A stretch of DNA of 64,000 bases from Gammaproteobacteria bacterium (GCA_009841615.1 VXLL01000035.1:1-64000), one strand, 5' to 3'. Shown: positions 20,744 through 30,431, counted from the stretch's first letter. Numbers and translations are program-made. The notes: generated by a model not told the origin, from the letters alone.

Positions 20744-21052
20744 TTAGGATTCCGTCGAACGCACTCCCGTGAAATTACTGAGGCACATGTTCGCCAATAC
20801 ATACACAACGTGTGCTCCGATCATACCGAACACACTGATCAAAGGGTCTTGATCCAACAATTTAATGACGCCCACCATGCCAAGAATGTACAAAAAAAAT
20901 CGTATCAGATGAAAAATCAAAATACGACCTGGCGCGTTCGTTGCGCGAACTGTCCACGCAAACCATACATTTGCTAACACTACAACACCACCGCTTAACC
21001 AAACTGCCGTCGCGATTGGGGTGTTGAACAGACTAATACTGATACCACCCAA
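20744..21052 (-). CDS. atpI: ATP synthase accessory protein I
   Basis: 102 residues with four hydrophobic segments. Sequence conservation in this family is low; the call rests mainly on size, topology and position as first gene of the atp operon, directly before atpB. In other bacteria AtpI aids c-ring assembly and magnesium uptake. Confidence 0.85.
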   Translation of the reverse strand: MGGISISLFNTPIATAVWLSGGVVVLANVWFAWTVRATNAPGRILIFHLIRFFLYILGMVGVIKLLDQDPLISVFGMIGAHVVYVLANMCLSNFTGVRSTES

Positions 21053-21207
21053 GAAAACCGCCAGTCCTTGGATAACAACCGCCCATAGGTGTGGTTGATC
21101 CTTATTAGTGGCTTTTAGGTTCTCGTCAGAAGGTTGGATTGGTATAACCTAGCCACCCCCACAAGGGGTGCAACTAATGTCGTGATTCATCGTGAAATGC
21201 GGTGCGA

Positions 21208-21213
21208 ATTATA
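21208..21213 (-). promoter_or_regulatory. candidate -10 element of the atp operon
   Basis: On the minus strand a TATAAT hexamer preceded by TTG lies about 155 bases upstream of atpI, in the 204-base gap between parB and atpI. No convincing -35 is found at 16-18 bases. A 6-bp GC-rich hairpin, CACCCC then GGGGTG, lies at 21154-21170 between this element and atpI. Confidence 0.35.
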
Positions 21214-21256
21214 CAAAGTCCATGCTCTTTGGGCATGAACCAATGGCTAATAAAGC

Positions 21257-22141
21257 TTATTGGCGTCGCAAGTGGTCAAGAATCCCGTCTAATTCGTCAA
21301 GAGATGTAAATCGAATCGCGACTTCTCCCTTTTTCTTGCTCTTTCCGAACATGCGAATACTCGTGGGTGCTCCGAGCTTTTCCGAGAGTTCGTTTTGCAG
21401 TGAAGTGACATTCGGATCGGGGGTCTTCTCTTTCGAGACTGGCGTTTCACCCTTTAACTTCTTGATGAAGTTTTCGGCTTGACGTACGGATAACTGCCTC
21501 TTCACTATCTGTCGCGTCGCCAAGATTTGTAAATCGGGTGTAAGTCCAAGTAACAACTTAGCGTGTCCTATTTCGATGTCGGCATTGCGTAGATGCGTGC
21601 GAACGCGCGGAGGAAGGCCGCGTAATCGAATTAAGTTGGTTACCGAAGAGCGTGCCTTACCTAAAGCAGCGCCAATTTCTCCGTGCGTGAGTCCGAATTC
21701 GTCGTGGAGTCGAAAATACGCTTCTGCTTCGTCAACAATATTAAGGTCTTCCCTCTGTAAATTCTCAATGAGTGCGACAAGTAGTACTTTGTCATCGTCC
21801 AGCGGTCTAATCACCGCAGGAACCGTCGCTAATTTACACAATGCGGCGGCGCGCCAACGACGCTCCCCGGCGACGATTTGATAGTTTTCTGAGTCAATTG
21901 GACGAACTAAAATCGGTTGAACGACCCCAACTTGTTCAATAGTGTTTGCAAGCTCGCGTAGACTGTCTTCGTGAAACTGGGCTCGAGGTTGATCAGGATT
22001 CGGTTGAAGTCTTTCGATTGGCAACTCTTTTGGACTGAATTTTGTGTAGTCCGGAGGCGTCGTAGTACTAGTTTCCGCTTCCGTTGTCGAAATTGGTTTT
22101 AGTAGTTCGTCTAAGCCTTTTCCAAGCGACTGTCTAGGCAT
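21257..22141 (-). CDS. parB: chromosome-partitioning ParB, parS-binding CTPase
   Basis: 294 residues from the ATG at 22141. The frame is open further upstream to 22396, but that part overlaps parA and the usual ParB start MPRQSLGKGLDELL fits here. The N-terminal domain has GERRWRA and ENLQRED, the CTP-binding and sliding motifs, then the helix-turn-helix GLTHGEIGAALGKARSSV, and a C-terminal dimerisation domain. It loads at parS and spreads to organise the origin region. Its start overlaps the parA stop by eight bases. Three perfect parS sites are in this window. Confidence 0.97.
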   Translation of the reverse strand: MPRQSLGKGLDELLKPISTTEAETSTTTPPDYTKFSPKELPIERLQPNPDQPRAQFHEDSLRELANTIEQVGVVQPILVRPIDSENYQIVAGERRWRAAALCKLATVPAVIRPLDDDKVLLVALIENLQREDLNIVDEAEAYFRLHDEFGLTHGEIGAALGKARSSVTNLIRLRGLPPRVRTHLRNADIEIGHAKLLLGLTPDLQILATRQIVKRQLSVRQAENFIKKLKGETPVSKEKTPDPNVTSLQNELSEKLGAPTSIRMFGKSKKKGEVAIRFTSLDELDGILDHLRRQ

Positions 22142-22922
22142 TGATTTGTTCCACTGCGTTGTGTTTAGCATGACGTCGAAGCATTTCATGAGCGAGCGCA
22201 CTGTGTGCGATCGCGCCTCTGGAGCGAGGATCGTAGACTTGTACGGGTTTCCCGTGACTAGGTGCTTCCGCAAGCCTGACATTTCGTGGTACGACAGTAC
22301 GATACACACTCGTTCCAAAATGATCAAAAAGCTGTCGGGAAACTTCCCGCGCGAGCTTGTTTCGGGGGTCGTACATTGTGCGAACGATCCCATCAATATC
22401 TAAATCGACGTTCCCCGATTCACGCACGGCCTCAATGGTCTTTAACAATGCGCTCAGCCCTTCAAGAGCAAAGTATTCGCACTGCATGGGAATCAAGACG
22501 TGAGTAGCGCACATTAACGAGTTTATAGTAAGGATATTTAGACTGGGCGGACAATCGATAATGACGTATTCGTAGGTGTTTTCAGTTTGAAGTAAATCTC
22601 GCATACGATGGGTGCGATCTGTAGCCTCAAGCAGTTGCAACTCTATTGCTGTCAGGTCCGATGTTGAGCCGAGGACATCCAAACCAGAATCTAATTTGTG
22701 AACGACGTCCTTAAGCGTCACTCGGCGTTGAAACCAATCCCAAGTTGTCGCTTGATCGAAATCTTCGGCGACACCCACATGTGTCGAGGCATTGCCCTGT
22801 GGGTCCATATCAATCAATAGAACTGCTTTTTCGGACCGCGATAGTTCGAATGCTAGGTTAACCGCGGTCGTCGTCTTTCCGACACCACCTTTCTGATTCG
22901 CTACCGCGATGACATACTTCAT
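22134..22922 (-). CDS. parA: chromosome-partitioning ATPase ParA (Soj)
   Basis: 262 residues. The deviant Walker A KGGVGKTTT is near residues 11-19, followed by DMDPQGNAS and DCPPSL. It binds DNA as an ATP dimer and works with ParB to move origins apart. It overlaps rsmG by four bases (ATGA) upstream and parB by eight bases downstream, so rsmG-parA-parB are coupled. Confidence 0.97.
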   Translation of the reverse strand: MKYVIAVANQKGGVGKTTTAVNLAFELSRSEKAVLLIDMDPQGNASTHVGVAEDFDQATTWDWFQRRVTLKDVVHKLDSGLDVLGSTSDLTAIELQLLEATDRTHRMRDLLQTENTYEYVIIDCPPSLNILTINSLMCATHVLIPMQCEYFALEGLSALLKTIEAVRESGNVDLDIDGIVRTMYDPRNKLAREVSRQLFDHFGTSVYRTVVPRNVRLAEAPSHGKPVQVYDPRSRGAIAHSALAHEMLRRHAKHNAVEQINA

Positions 22923-23536
22923 GATGCGCGTTTTTTAGCCACGATAGTAATGAACCCTCTAACGCTTGGAGTGCATGAACGTACAAACCCCTGTGAAAAA
23001 CCTTCGTCTTCGGTAGTAAATCGATCGTTTGTGTGCAAGAATACCGCCCCCTTTTCCCGGAGTAAAGGGCTGGCTAGTGACCAAGCTTTTTCTGGTGGAG
23101 CAACCGCACGGATGCTAATGGTGTCAAAGAGTTGGTTCGAGGAATCTGGTTTCCTAATATCGCGTTCTTGTACATCGACGTTTGTAAGACTCAGATGAAA
23201 TTTCACGTCCCGAAGAAATCGACATTTATTTGTGCTCCTGTCGTTCAATACGAAGCGTACGTCTGGCCGACAAATGGCTAAGGGGACACCCGGAAAGCCT
23301 GCACCAGATCCGATATCCAAATGATTGCCAGATGTTTTGAGAAATGGTTCGAGCACTAGACTGTCATTTATATGTCGCTCTTCCAAGTGGTCTAGATCGC
23401 CCTTGGAAACCAATGAATACACCCGGTTCCATTTCTTGATTAACTTGACATACTCGCCAACGAGTGCCGATTGCTCCGCCGTTAGCGATCTGCTTCTGTT
23501 CACACCGAGCAGTGTATCAGTACCTAGTTCAAGCAA
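22919..23536 (-). CDS. rsmG: 16S rRNA (guanine-527-N7) methyltransferase
   Basis: 205 residues. The S-adenosylmethionine motif DIGSGAGFPGVPLA is at about residues 74-87. It methylates G527 of 16S rRNA. The start is uncertain: TTG at 23536 overlaps the mnmG stop and gives the normal N-terminal length, but its GGAAGA is too close to be an ideal ribosome-binding site; GTG at 23503 is an alternative that shortens the protein by 11 residues. Confidence 0.93.
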   Translation of the reverse strand: MLELGTDTLLGVNRSRSLTAEQSALVGEYVKLIKKWNRVYSLVSKGDLDHLEERHINDSLVLEPFLKTSGNHLDIGSGAGFPGVPLAICRPDVRFVLNDRSTNKCRFLRDVKFHLSLTNVDVQERDIRKPDSSNQLFDTISIRAVAPPEKAWSLASPLLREKGAVFLHTNDRFTTEDEGFSQGFVRSCTPSVRGFITIVAKKRAS

Positions 23537-25412
23537 TCTTCCGCTGTTCTCGATTGCGTTTGATGTAAATTGCTAGCAGTGCTAAAGCAGCTGGAGTCAT
23601 CCCCGGTATCTTTGCAGCCGATGCCATACTTTGGGGTTGAAATTCACTAAGCTTTTGTCTTAACTCCGAAGATAAACCTTTTACTTCAGTGTAGTTAAAG
23701 GGGACTGGAATCGTCATCTGTTCTGCCGATTTTGCTTTTTTAATTTCTTGATCCTGTCTTGCAATGTATCCTTCATATTTGATGTCTATAGTCGCTTGTT
23801 CTGCAATCTTTACATCGACATCTTGCAGCCAGCCCGCGCGCTGTATTGCACGAACTGTGACGCTTGGGCGTTTAACAAAGTCTACAAGGCGAACTTCTCG
23901 GGAAATAGATTCGCCCGTTTCTTGCTCAAGCTTTGGAACTCGAGAGTCATTGGGCTGGATGACTGTTTGTTGCAATTGCTCCTTTACCTTGGTAATTGTT
24001 TGGTATTTTTGCCGAAATCGCTGCCATCTTTCCTTGGAAATAAGCCCTAAATCATGGCCGATTGGAGTCAGGCGTTGATCTGCGTTATCTTGACGCAAGC
24101 GTAACCGAAATTCAGCGCGGCTGGTAAACATTCGGTAAGGCTCATTCGTACCGAACGACGTGAGATCGTCGACTAGTACTCCAAGATAAGCTTCATGGCG
24201 TCGAGGATACCATCCAGATTTGTCTGCAGCTTGTAACGAGGCGTTCAACCCCGCTAGGAGTCCCTGGGCTGCAGCTTCTTCATAACCGGTAGTACCGTTA
24301 ATTTGCCCTGCGAAAAACAAATTCTCTATCTGTTTGGTCTGTAATGTTGGTTCCAAATCCCGCGGATCAAAAAAGTCATACTCAATCGCATATCCGGGAC
24401 GCGTGATATGTGCATTCGCGAATCCACGAATTGACCTTACGAACTCTAACTGAACGTTAAATGGCAAACTTGTGGAAATTCCGTTCGGATAGAGTTCAGT
24501 GGTATTTAATCCTTCTGGCTCAACAAAAACTTGATGCTGGTTACGTTCTGCAAAGCGTACGACTTTGTCTTCGATCGAGGGACAATAGCGCGGTCCAATG
24601 CCCTCGATTGCGCCGGAGAACATCGGTGAGTCTTCAACACTTCGACGAATGATGTCATGTGTCGTGCGATTCGTATGCGTAATGTGGCACGGTCGTTGCT
24701 CAGGATGTGATTTTACACTTTCTATATACGAAAACACAGTATCGTTTCCGTCGCCGGGTTGTATTTCAAGTTTCGAATAGTCAACTGTTCGTCCGTCTAG
24801 CCTCGGCGGCGTTCCTGTTTTGAGTCGGTTTACGCGAAAAGGAAGTGCGCGCAATCGCTGTGCTAATACGTTAGAGGGTGGATCTCCGGCGCGCCCGCCT
24901 TCGTGTTGCTCGTGTCCAATGAATATTCGCCCACCTAAGAACGTACCTGTTGTCAGTACAACCGTACTGGCAAAAATCTTGATCCCTGTTCGAGTGAGTA
25001 TTTTTTGAACTCGATCACCTTCCAATTCAAGATCAACTACGCTATCTTGAAAGATATTCAAATGTTCTTGCTGCTCAACGATTTCGCGGATAGCGGCTTT
25101 GTACAACGCTCGATCCGTTTGCGCGCGCAAAGCCTGAACCGCGGGTCCCTTACTTGCATTCAGGGTACGAAAGTGAATCCCCGCTCGGTCAGTAGCTAAT
25201 GCCATTGCACCGCCTAAGGCATCAACTTCTCGAACTAGGTGTGTTTTGCCGATACCCCCAATAGCAGGATTGCACGACATTTGTCCGATCGTTTCAATTG
25301 ATTGAGTGACCAAGAGCGTCGACGCGCCCATGCGCGCGGATGCAAGCGCGGCTTCGGTGCCTGCGTGACCACCGCCAATCACAACAACATCAAACTGTTC
25401 TGTGAAATTCAC
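23529..25412 (-). CDS. mnmG: tRNA U34 carboxymethylaminomethyl synthesis subunit, FAD-binding
   Basis: 627 residues, normal length. The FAD-binding motif GGGHAGTEAALASARMG is near residues 13-29, and the C-terminal helical domain interacts with MnmE and tRNA. With MnmE it modifies wobble uridine. It starts at GTG with GAGAGG just upstream. It is separated from mnmE by an 800-base insert holding a decayed toxin-antitoxin pair. Confidence 0.97.
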   Translation of the reverse strand: MNFTEQFDVVVIGGGHAGTEAALASARMGASTLLVTQSIETIGQMSCNPAIGGIGKTHLVREVDALGGAMALATDRAGIHFRTLNASKGPAVQALRAQTDRALYKAAIREIVEQQEHLNIFQDSVVDLELEGDRVQKILTRTGIKIFASTVVLTTGTFLGGRIFIGHEQHEGGRAGDPPSNVLAQRLRALPFRVNRLKTGTPPRLDGRTVDYSKLEIQPGDGNDTVFSYIESVKSHPEQRPCHITHTNRTTHDIIRRSVEDSPMFSGAIEGIGPRYCPSIEDKVVRFAERNQHQVFVEPEGLNTTELYPNGISTSLPFNVQLEFVRSIRGFANAHITRPGYAIEYDFFDPRDLEPTLQTKQIENLFFAGQINGTTGYEEAAAQGLLAGLNASLQAADKSGWYPRRHEAYLGVLVDDLTSFGTNEPYRMFTSRAEFRLRLRQDNADQRLTPIGHDLGLISKERWQRFRQKYQTITKVKEQLQQTVIQPNDSRVPKLEQETGESISREVRLVDFVKRPSVTVRAIQRAGWLQDVDVKIAEQATIDIKYEGYIARQDQEIKKAKSAEQMTIPVPFNYTEVKGLSSELRQKLSEFQPQSMASAAKIPGMTPAALALLAIYIKRNREQRKIA

Positions 25413-25532
25413 AATGCCTCTCGCTACTTATCGTCTCCAATCAAACTGCTTCAAAAAGCTCGTATGCGTACAAAATTGTAGTTTAACAAAACCGATAGTG
25501 TTCATACAATCAAAACAACAGGAGGAATTTGC

Positions 25533-25760
25533 GTGTAACGAACAGACAAACGATCGCTTGAAATCGTATTTGAAGTAACCGAATCATCAGAGGGAGGATA
25601 CTCCGCTAGAGCATTAGGATATAGCATATTTACTGAAGGAGACGATTGGCATGACCTAAAGACAATGGTCCGTGATGCGGTTCTTTGTCACTTTGAAGAC
25701 ACAGACTTACCGAGTGTCGTTCGACTACACTATGTGAGGCAAGAGGCTATCGCTATTTGA
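25533..25760 (+). pseudogene. hicB: decayed hicB-like antitoxin gene, stop at codon 2
   Basis: A perfect ribosome-binding site (AGGAGG at 25520-25525) and a GTG at 25533 are followed at once by an in-frame TAA (25536). The rest of the frame is open to the stop at 25758 and reads like the small HicB-like antitoxin family: FEVTESSEGGYSARALGYS, then DAVLCHFED and VRLHYVRQEAIAI. Thus a full-length gene seems to have lost expression through one nonsense change, unless a later start is used; the first downstream in-frame ATG is well inside the domain. It lies on the opposite strand to mnmG and mnmE and is followed, overlapping, by the hicA relic. Confidence 0.7.
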
Positions 25761-26004
25761 AACTGCCTCGCGACATCTCCGAGGAAGAGCTTGCGCGATT
25801 ACTTGAAAGACAGTTTGGATATCGTGTTATCCGAATGAAGGGGAAACACATGAAGGTGCATTAACTAATCATAGCTACCGACATTCATTAACAATTCCCC
25901 GCCATCGACAACTTCGCGTTGGAACGTTCGACAAAATATTGGCAGATTTGGCTGAATTCCATTGTATCTCTAAAGAAGAAGCAAGAAACACACTTTTCGA
26001 TTGA
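25757..26004 (+). pseudogene. hicA: frameshifted hicA-like mRNA interferase gene
   Basis: A TTG overlapping the hicB stop (TTGA) opens KLPRDISEEELARLLER and continues to GKHMKVH, where it stops at 25862. The rest of a HicA toxin follows in another frame: LTIPRHRQLRVGTFDKIL and ISKEEARNTLFD, ending at 26004. A HicA double-stranded-RNA-binding fold normally has KLPRDISGxELxKLLxxxGY, then GSHxxL, TIPxHxxLxxGTL in one frame, so a frameshift near 25850-25870 has split it. The product is almost certainly inactive. Confidence 0.75.
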
Positions 26005-26097
26005 TTCGATTCTAAATTTATGACACCAAGAAAAACAAATCAAAGAGTGCGACACTTTACCTGAGCTCTTCTGTCAACAGTCGTCAATCAAATACGT

Positions 26098-26124
26098 CTT
26101 TTGGAATTTCCAAAAGCGATTTTT
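26098..26124 (+). terminator. possible terminator after the hicBA relic
   Basis: The near-palindrome CTTTTGGAATTTCCAAAAG (26098-26116) is followed after three bases by a run of five T on the plus strand. It lies about 95 bases beyond the hicA relic stop. The tiny central loop makes the hairpin unusual. The rest of 26005-26218 shows nothing else. Confidence 0.35.
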
Positions 26125-26218
26125 CTCAAGAATGGTGCGTGTGACTCGGCTCGAATTCAATGCCAACTTTAAATAAAACCAAGTGAAACGATGGTGCCTA
26201 CACGTGTCTCACGGTTTC

Positions 26219-27523
26219 TTATTTTCCGATACAGAAATTAGAGAAGATTTCTCCTAGTAAATCTTCCGTAGTAGTTTCACCAACAATTTTTCCCAGTTGT
26301 TGATGTGCTTGCCTCAATTCTTCAGCTACTAATTCACCCATACTGTCCGCGAGGAACTCCTCAACCTTCTGAAGATGTTGTCGAACAGCTTCCAAGGCAG
26401 ATATGTGGCGCGGTCGACCAGAAAACGCGTCGTCCGATAGCCGATGTCCCGCGATCTGAGCTATCAATTCCCGCAGTTCATTTAAACCGGTATTTTGTAG
26501 AGCGCTGATTCTGACGGTGTGAACACTCACTAATCCAGGCTCATTGAAGGTGAGATCACACTTGTTCAGGACCATCAAGTGTTTTGTCGGCAACTCACTT
26601 GGAAGTTTAACATCTTCGTCTTCGGTCACCCACAATATCAGATCTGCTTTTTCAATGGCGGATTGCGCACGAGCGATGCCTTCCTCTTCGATTCGATCTT
26701 CGCTTTCGTGTAGGCCCGCAGTGTCAATTAGCCGTACCGGCATGCCGTGAATGTGTATTCTCTCGCTCAATGTATCACGGGTTGTGCCCGCTACTTCTGT
26801 AACTATTGCTCGGTCTTCATTCAACAGAGCATTCAGTAGACTCGATTTACCTACGTTTGGAGCACCGGCGATGACGACCGTTAAGCCTTGATGTAAAGTA
26901 GCCCCTTCTCGAGTGCGAGTGAGCAGGGAAAGCAAATGTGCGCGAGTTGCTTCTACTTGATTTTGTAGTTCTTGATCTGATAAGAAGTCGATATCTTCAT
27001 CAGCAAAATCAATTGCGGCTTCAACGTACGCTCTCACTCTAAGAATATTTTCGTCCAGAGCATGGACTTCCTTTGAGAACAAGCCAGACAGTGATCTGGA
27101 ACTAGCTCTCGCCGCCTCTGCACTTGAGGCATTGATGAGATCCGCTACTGCTTCCGCTTGAGCTAGATCGATACGATTATTTAAATATGCGCGTTGGGTA
27201 AACTCGCCCGGTTCTGCCAATCGGGCACCTAATTCTAGTACGCGCTCGCACACCAACTGTTGTACCACAATTCCACCGTGACCGTGCAGCTCGAGGACAT
27301 CCTCGCCCGTGTATGAGTATGGACCCTCAAAAAAAAGCGCTATGCCAGAATCGATCGCTTCGTTTTTTTCATCAACAAACGAACCAAACTCTGCTATTCG
27401 AGTTTTGGGTTGTCTTCCAAGCAACCGAATTGCAATTTGTTTGGATTCGGGTCCCGATACCCTGACTATACCAATTCCACCTGTTCCCATCGGCGTTGCG
27501 ATGGCGCAAATCGTGTCGTTCAC
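26219..27523 (-). CDS. mnmE: tRNA modification GTPase
   Basis: 434 residues, slightly shorter than E. coli MnmE. It has an N-terminal tetrahydrofolate-binding domain, a helical domain with an inserted G domain (G1 GAPNVGKSS near 222-230, then DTAGLHES and NKCD), and the conserved C-terminal CIGK with the catalytic Cys. It works with MnmG on wobble uridine. It starts with GTG, 18 bases after yidC, so it is probably the last gene of the rpmH-rnpA-yidD-yidC-mnmE unit. Confidence 0.97.
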   Translation of the reverse strand: MNDTICAIATPMGTGGIGIVRVSGPESKQIAIRLLGRQPKTRIAEFGSFVDEKNEAIDSGIALFFEGPYSYTGEDVLELHGHGGIVVQQLVCERVLELGARLAEPGEFTQRAYLNNRIDLAQAEAVADLINASSAEAARASSRSLSGLFSKEVHALDENILRVRAYVEAAIDFADEDIDFLSDQELQNQVEATRAHLLSLLTRTREGATLHQGLTVVIAGAPNVGKSSLLNALLNEDRAIVTEVAGTTRDTLSERIHIHGMPVRLIDTAGLHESEDRIEEEGIARAQSAIEKADLILWVTEDEDVKLPSELPTKHLMVLNKCDLTFNEPGLVSVHTVRISALQNTGLNELRELIAQIAGHRLSDDAFSGRPRHISALEAVRQHLQKVEEFLADSMGELVAEELRQAHQQLGKIVGETTTEDLLGEIFSNFCIGK

Positions 27524-27541
27524 AACAGCGACTGAAGTAGG

Positions 27542-29269
27542 TTAGGTAGCTCCGGCTTTCTTTAACGCGAAGTAGTGGTGCCCCATTGAATACAGGTTAT
27601 TGGTAAACCAGTACAACACAAGCCCCGCTGGCATGAATATACAGATTACGCAAAACATGATTGGCATGATCATCATGACGCGTTGCTGCATTGGGTCTGC
27701 CATGGGTGGATTCAACCGTTGCATTAAAAACATGGACGCACCGTTAAGAATTGGTAAGATGAACCACGGGTCCATAGCACCCAAATCTTGAATCCAGAGC
27801 ATTAGCGGAGCTTGCCTTAATTCAACGCTTTCAATCAACACCCAGTACAGCGCGAAAAACACCGGCATCTGCAAGAGCATCGGGAAACAACCAGACAATG
27901 GATTCGCTTTCTCTTTCCGGTATAGCGCCATCATTTCTTGGCCCATTTTCTGGCGGTCCGTCCCAAACTTTTCTTGAATGCGCTTGATCTGTGGTGTGAG
28001 TTTGCGCATACGCGCCATGGATCGGTAACTCATCTCCGATAACGGGAACAATATTGTCTTAATGATGATGGTGAGCAGAATGATGGATATACCCCAATTC
28101 ACTGCCCAAGACTGGATCCATTCCATTACCATGAACATGGGTGAAGAAAGCCACCAAAAGAATCCGTAATCTACCGTAAGCGATAGGTAGTCTGCGAGTG
28201 GAGCTAGATTCTTTTGTCGTTTTGGACCAACATAAAACGTCGCTTGGTATATTCCGTTGGATCCTGGTGCAACTGTTTGTTCCGTGCTTGTAAATCCATA
28301 CCAGAAATTGCCAGAACTACGTTGTTGCGCGTAAAAGTTATGCTGTCCTTCTTTCGGTGGAATCCATGCCGAAATGAAATAGTGCTGCAAAAACGCTATC
28401 CAACCACCTCGAACACCTCTATACTCAAAGTCGTCTTTCCTAAGTTGTTTAAATTTCAACCGCTTGTAGCGTTTTTCCGGCGTTGTCACCGCGCCCCCAA
28501 GATATGCAGGCGGCCGGAAAAAACCGGTCTTTACACCTTGTGGTGGTCCTTCATCCCGACTTATGTGTGCATAGAAGCCTGCCGAGTAGGATTGCGTCGA
28601 GCGGTTCTGTACGTCATACCGTACCTGTAGATCGTACCGATCCTTATGAAAGATAAAAGTTTTCAACACCTGGATTCCATCGTGTTCGAAAGTTAACACA
28701 ACATCCAGCGTGTCTTCTGTAGCGTCGGCCCCGAGTTCGTAATTTCTTGCGTCCGATGTAAACACAGGTCTAGCGGGTAACCTGTTCTGCCCTTTAGACT
28801 CTATGAGTCCACTCTGTGCGATGTATGTGCGTCCGTTGCCCTTAGTCAACAACGTCGTGGGAATTTCGGGATTTTTTAAGCTCACCGGGTACTCTGGTAG
28901 GTTCGCACCAACCACGTCTCCTCCCAACGGATCAATCCAAATCTGCAGGAGTGGGGTCGTTACCTGGATCAGATCCCTATCGATGCTAGTGGTTGTTGTA
29001 CTACCTGTCTCCTGCTGGGGCGTAACTAAGGAAGCATCCGGTACATCGCCCTCATCTGCCGTCTCCGCGCTCCCTTCGTTATTCACCAAATCGGTCGGTA
29101 CAGTTGCGTCCTCAATTCCCCCGTTTGTCTCTATACTAGGTGCAGGGGTGCCTGTGTAGTCGTCCGAGTTCTTGTCCCGCTGGTACCCCACCCAGGCGTG
29201 CACCATCCAATAGGCACAGAGCCCTATCCCCATCAAAATTACCCAACGACGAATATCAGGATTGTTCAT
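27542..29269 (-). CDS. yidC: membrane protein insertase YidC
   Basis: 575 residues. It has an N-terminal membrane helix, a low-complexity linker rich in Thr/Glu, a large periplasmic beta domain (about residues 100-350) and the C-terminal five-helix insertase core with the cytoplasmic loop [16 protein letters not shown] and [14 protein letters not shown]. It inserts proteins into the inner membrane with or without Sec. Its first 14 bases overlap the end of yidD. Confidence 0.97.
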   Translation of the reverse strand: MNNPDIRRWVILMGIGLCAYWMVHAWVGYQRDKNSDDYTGTPAPSIETNGGIEDATVPTDLVNNEGSAETADEGDVPDASLVTPQQETGSTTTTSIDRDLIQVTTPLLQIWIDPLGGDVVGANLPEYPVSLKNPEIPTTLLTKGNGRTYIAQSGLIESKGQNRLPARPVFTSDARNYELGADATEDTLDVVLTFEHDGIQVLKTFIFHKDRYDLQVRYDVQNRSTQSYSAGFYAHISRDEGPPQGVKTGFFRPPAYLGGAVTTPEKRYKRLKFKQLRKDDFEYRGVRGGWIAFLQHYFISAWIPPKEGQHNFYAQQRSSGNFWYGFTSTEQTVAPGSNGIYQATFYVGPKRQKNLAPLADYLSLTVDYGFFWWLSSPMFMVMEWIQSWAVNWGISIILLTIIIKTILFPLSEMSYRSMARMRKLTPQIKRIQEKFGTDRQKMGQEMMALYRKEKANPLSGCFPMLLQMPVFFALYWVLIESVELRQAPLMLWIQDLGAMDPWFILPILNGASMFLMQRLNPPMADPMQQRVMMIMPIMFCVICIFMPAGLVLYWFTNNLYSMGHHYFALKKAGAT

Positions 29270-29558
29270 GGGCTATCTTGGTTTGTTCTGTAGCGGTGCC
29301 GGGCACAAAGTCAACTCCCCCTGGATGAAGGGGATGACACTTACAAATCCGGCGAACGGCGTACCAACTACCTTTAAGTACTCCATGCTTTCGAATTGCA
29401 GTAAGTGCATATTGCGAACAAGTTGGAAAAAAACGACAAGTTGGTCGAAAAAGTGGTGAAATGAAACGCTGATATCCCCGAATCACCTTAATCAGACACC
29501 AAGCAGGGAATCGCCTAATTCGTTTTGCTTGAACGATTAATGATGTGGTGTCTTTCAA
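29256..29558 (-). CDS. yidD: membrane protein insertion efficiency factor YidD
   Basis: 100 residues. It has the family core [26 protein letters not shown] and [13 protein letters not shown] with the conserved Cys and His residues. It is a small amphipathic, membrane-associated helper of YidC-dependent insertion. The start is TTG directly after the rnpA stop codon (TAGTTG), with no closer in-frame ATG. It overlaps yidC by 14 bases. Confidence 0.93.
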   Translation of the reverse strand: MKDTTSLIVQAKRIRRFPAWCLIKVIRGYQRFISPLFRPTCRFFPTCSQYALTAIRKHGVLKGSWYAVRRICKCHPLHPGGVDFVPGTATEQTKIAHEQS

Positions 29559-29945
29559 CTAACTATCCAATGTGCCAACACGTTGATCCCAAGCTTGAAG
29601 CAGTTCGTCTAATCCTGCCTTTAGCCGATCTCCAGGTCTCACGTACTCACGAACCGAAAGAACGATGTCATAAGACCGAAAGTGATCTCCATTTACTCGA
29701 AACCACTCTCGCAAAAGTCGCTTAACGCGATTACGATCCACTGCCATGCGAACGTTTTTTTTCGAGACGGTCAAACCGAGACGAGCAAACTCAAGGGTGT
29801 TGACTTTAGCAACCAATCGAACGGGATATCGAGTCAACCTAATATCGGCGTCTTGTAATACAGAATCGAATTCAGCGCGTTTCGTTAAGCGTTTCGCTCT
29901 TGTTAATCCGCCGGGTTTCCGTGCTGGATTTTGTGGGTGCGCCAA
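29559..29945 (-). CDS. rnpA: ribonuclease P protein component
   Basis: 128 residues. The RNase P signature is clear: RLTKRAEFDSVL near the start, LGLTVSKK, and the RNR box in AVDRNRVKRLLREWFR. It helps the catalytic RNA mature tRNA 5' ends. The TTG start lies three bases after the rpmH stop; no ATG is available in the N-terminal part. Confidence 0.95.
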   Translation of the reverse strand: MAHPQNPARKPGGLTRAKRLTKRAEFDSVLQDADIRLTRYPVRLVAKVNTLEFARLGLTVSKKNVRMAVDRNRVKRLLREWFRVNGDHFRSYDIVLSVREYVRPGDRLKAGLDELLQAWDQRVGTLDS

Positions 29946-29948
29946 AAC

Positions 29949-30083
29949 CTAAACGGCGATACGCTTGCGTCCTTTGGCGCGCCGCGCGTTGAGAATCTTT
30001 CGCCCGTTCTTGGTCGACATACGCTTTCGGAAGCCATGCGTTCTTTTGCGGCTTACAACGCTAGGTTGAAATGTTCTTTTCAT
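29949..30083 (-). CDS. rpmH: 50S ribosomal protein L34
   Basis: 44 residues: the protein starts [20 protein letters not shown] and ends in [12 protein letters not shown], a standard bL34. It has a strong ribosome-binding site (AAAGGAG) six to seven bases before the ATG. It is the first gene of the minus-strand block that leads away from oriC, and lies next to the dnaA-side intergenic region as in most gammaproteobacteria. Confidence 0.97.
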   Translation of the reverse strand: MKRTFQPSVVSRKRTHGFRKRMSTKNGRKILNARRAKGRKRIAV

Positions 30084-30119
30084 GGCTCCTTTCTCTGTCG
30101 TACCACGGGGGAGGAATAA

Positions 30120-30147
30120 ATTTTAATTTCAACCCCTGTAGTGTCAA
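30120..30147 (-). promoter_or_regulatory. promoter of the rpmH-rnpA-yidD-yidC-mnmE unit
   Basis: On the minus strand TTGACA (30142-30147), a 16-base spacer and TAAAAT (30120-30125) form a near-consensus sigma-70 promoter about 37 bases upstream of the rpmH start. A high-output promoter is expected for a ribosomal protein gene. Confidence 0.7.
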
Positions 30148-30247
30148 ATCGAGGAGGTTGTTCAACCGAATATCTTTGGCGTTTAAGGTCGCAACGATTA
30201 GTCTAAACTTTATAAATCTCCTCTGTTCTATAGCCGGTGCCCCGGTG

Positions 30248-30256
30248 TTGTCCACA
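30248..30256 (+). promoter_or_regulatory. DnaA-box-like site
   Basis: TTGTCCACA, one mismatch to TTATCCACA, within the oriC candidate region. Confidence 0.45.
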
Positions 30257-30345
30257 GCACCGGAAAAATAGTAAAAAAGAAGTTGTAGTTGTAGTGTCTT
30301 ACTTTGGTGGTGGATTAATGCTTGTTATTTTCGATGTGGTAGGCG

Positions 30346-30354
30346 TTATCCATA
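30346..30354 (+). promoter_or_regulatory. DnaA-box-like site
   Basis: TTATCCATA, one mismatch to TTATCCACA, within the oriC candidate region. Confidence 0.5.
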
Positions 30355-30377
30355 TACCATCAAACGGCTCATAACAG

Positions 30378-30386
30378 TGTGGAAAA
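30378..30386 (-). promoter_or_regulatory. DnaA-box-like site, minus strand
   Basis: TGTGGAAAA on the plus strand reads TTTTCCACA on the minus strand, one mismatch to the consensus box. Confidence 0.5.
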
Positions 30387-30422
30387 CGTAGGATAAATAC
30401 CGCGCAAAACTCGCACTTAAAG

Positions 30423-30431
30423 TTATCCACA
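30423..30431 (+). promoter_or_regulatory. consensus DnaA box
   Basis: TTATCCACA is a perfect high-affinity DnaA box, 262 bases upstream of the dnaA start. Confidence 0.75.

Noticed and set aside
22142..22396. 85-residue N-terminal extension of parB
   Set aside because: It is antisense-free but lies inside parA in another frame; the standard ParB N-terminus begins at 22141.
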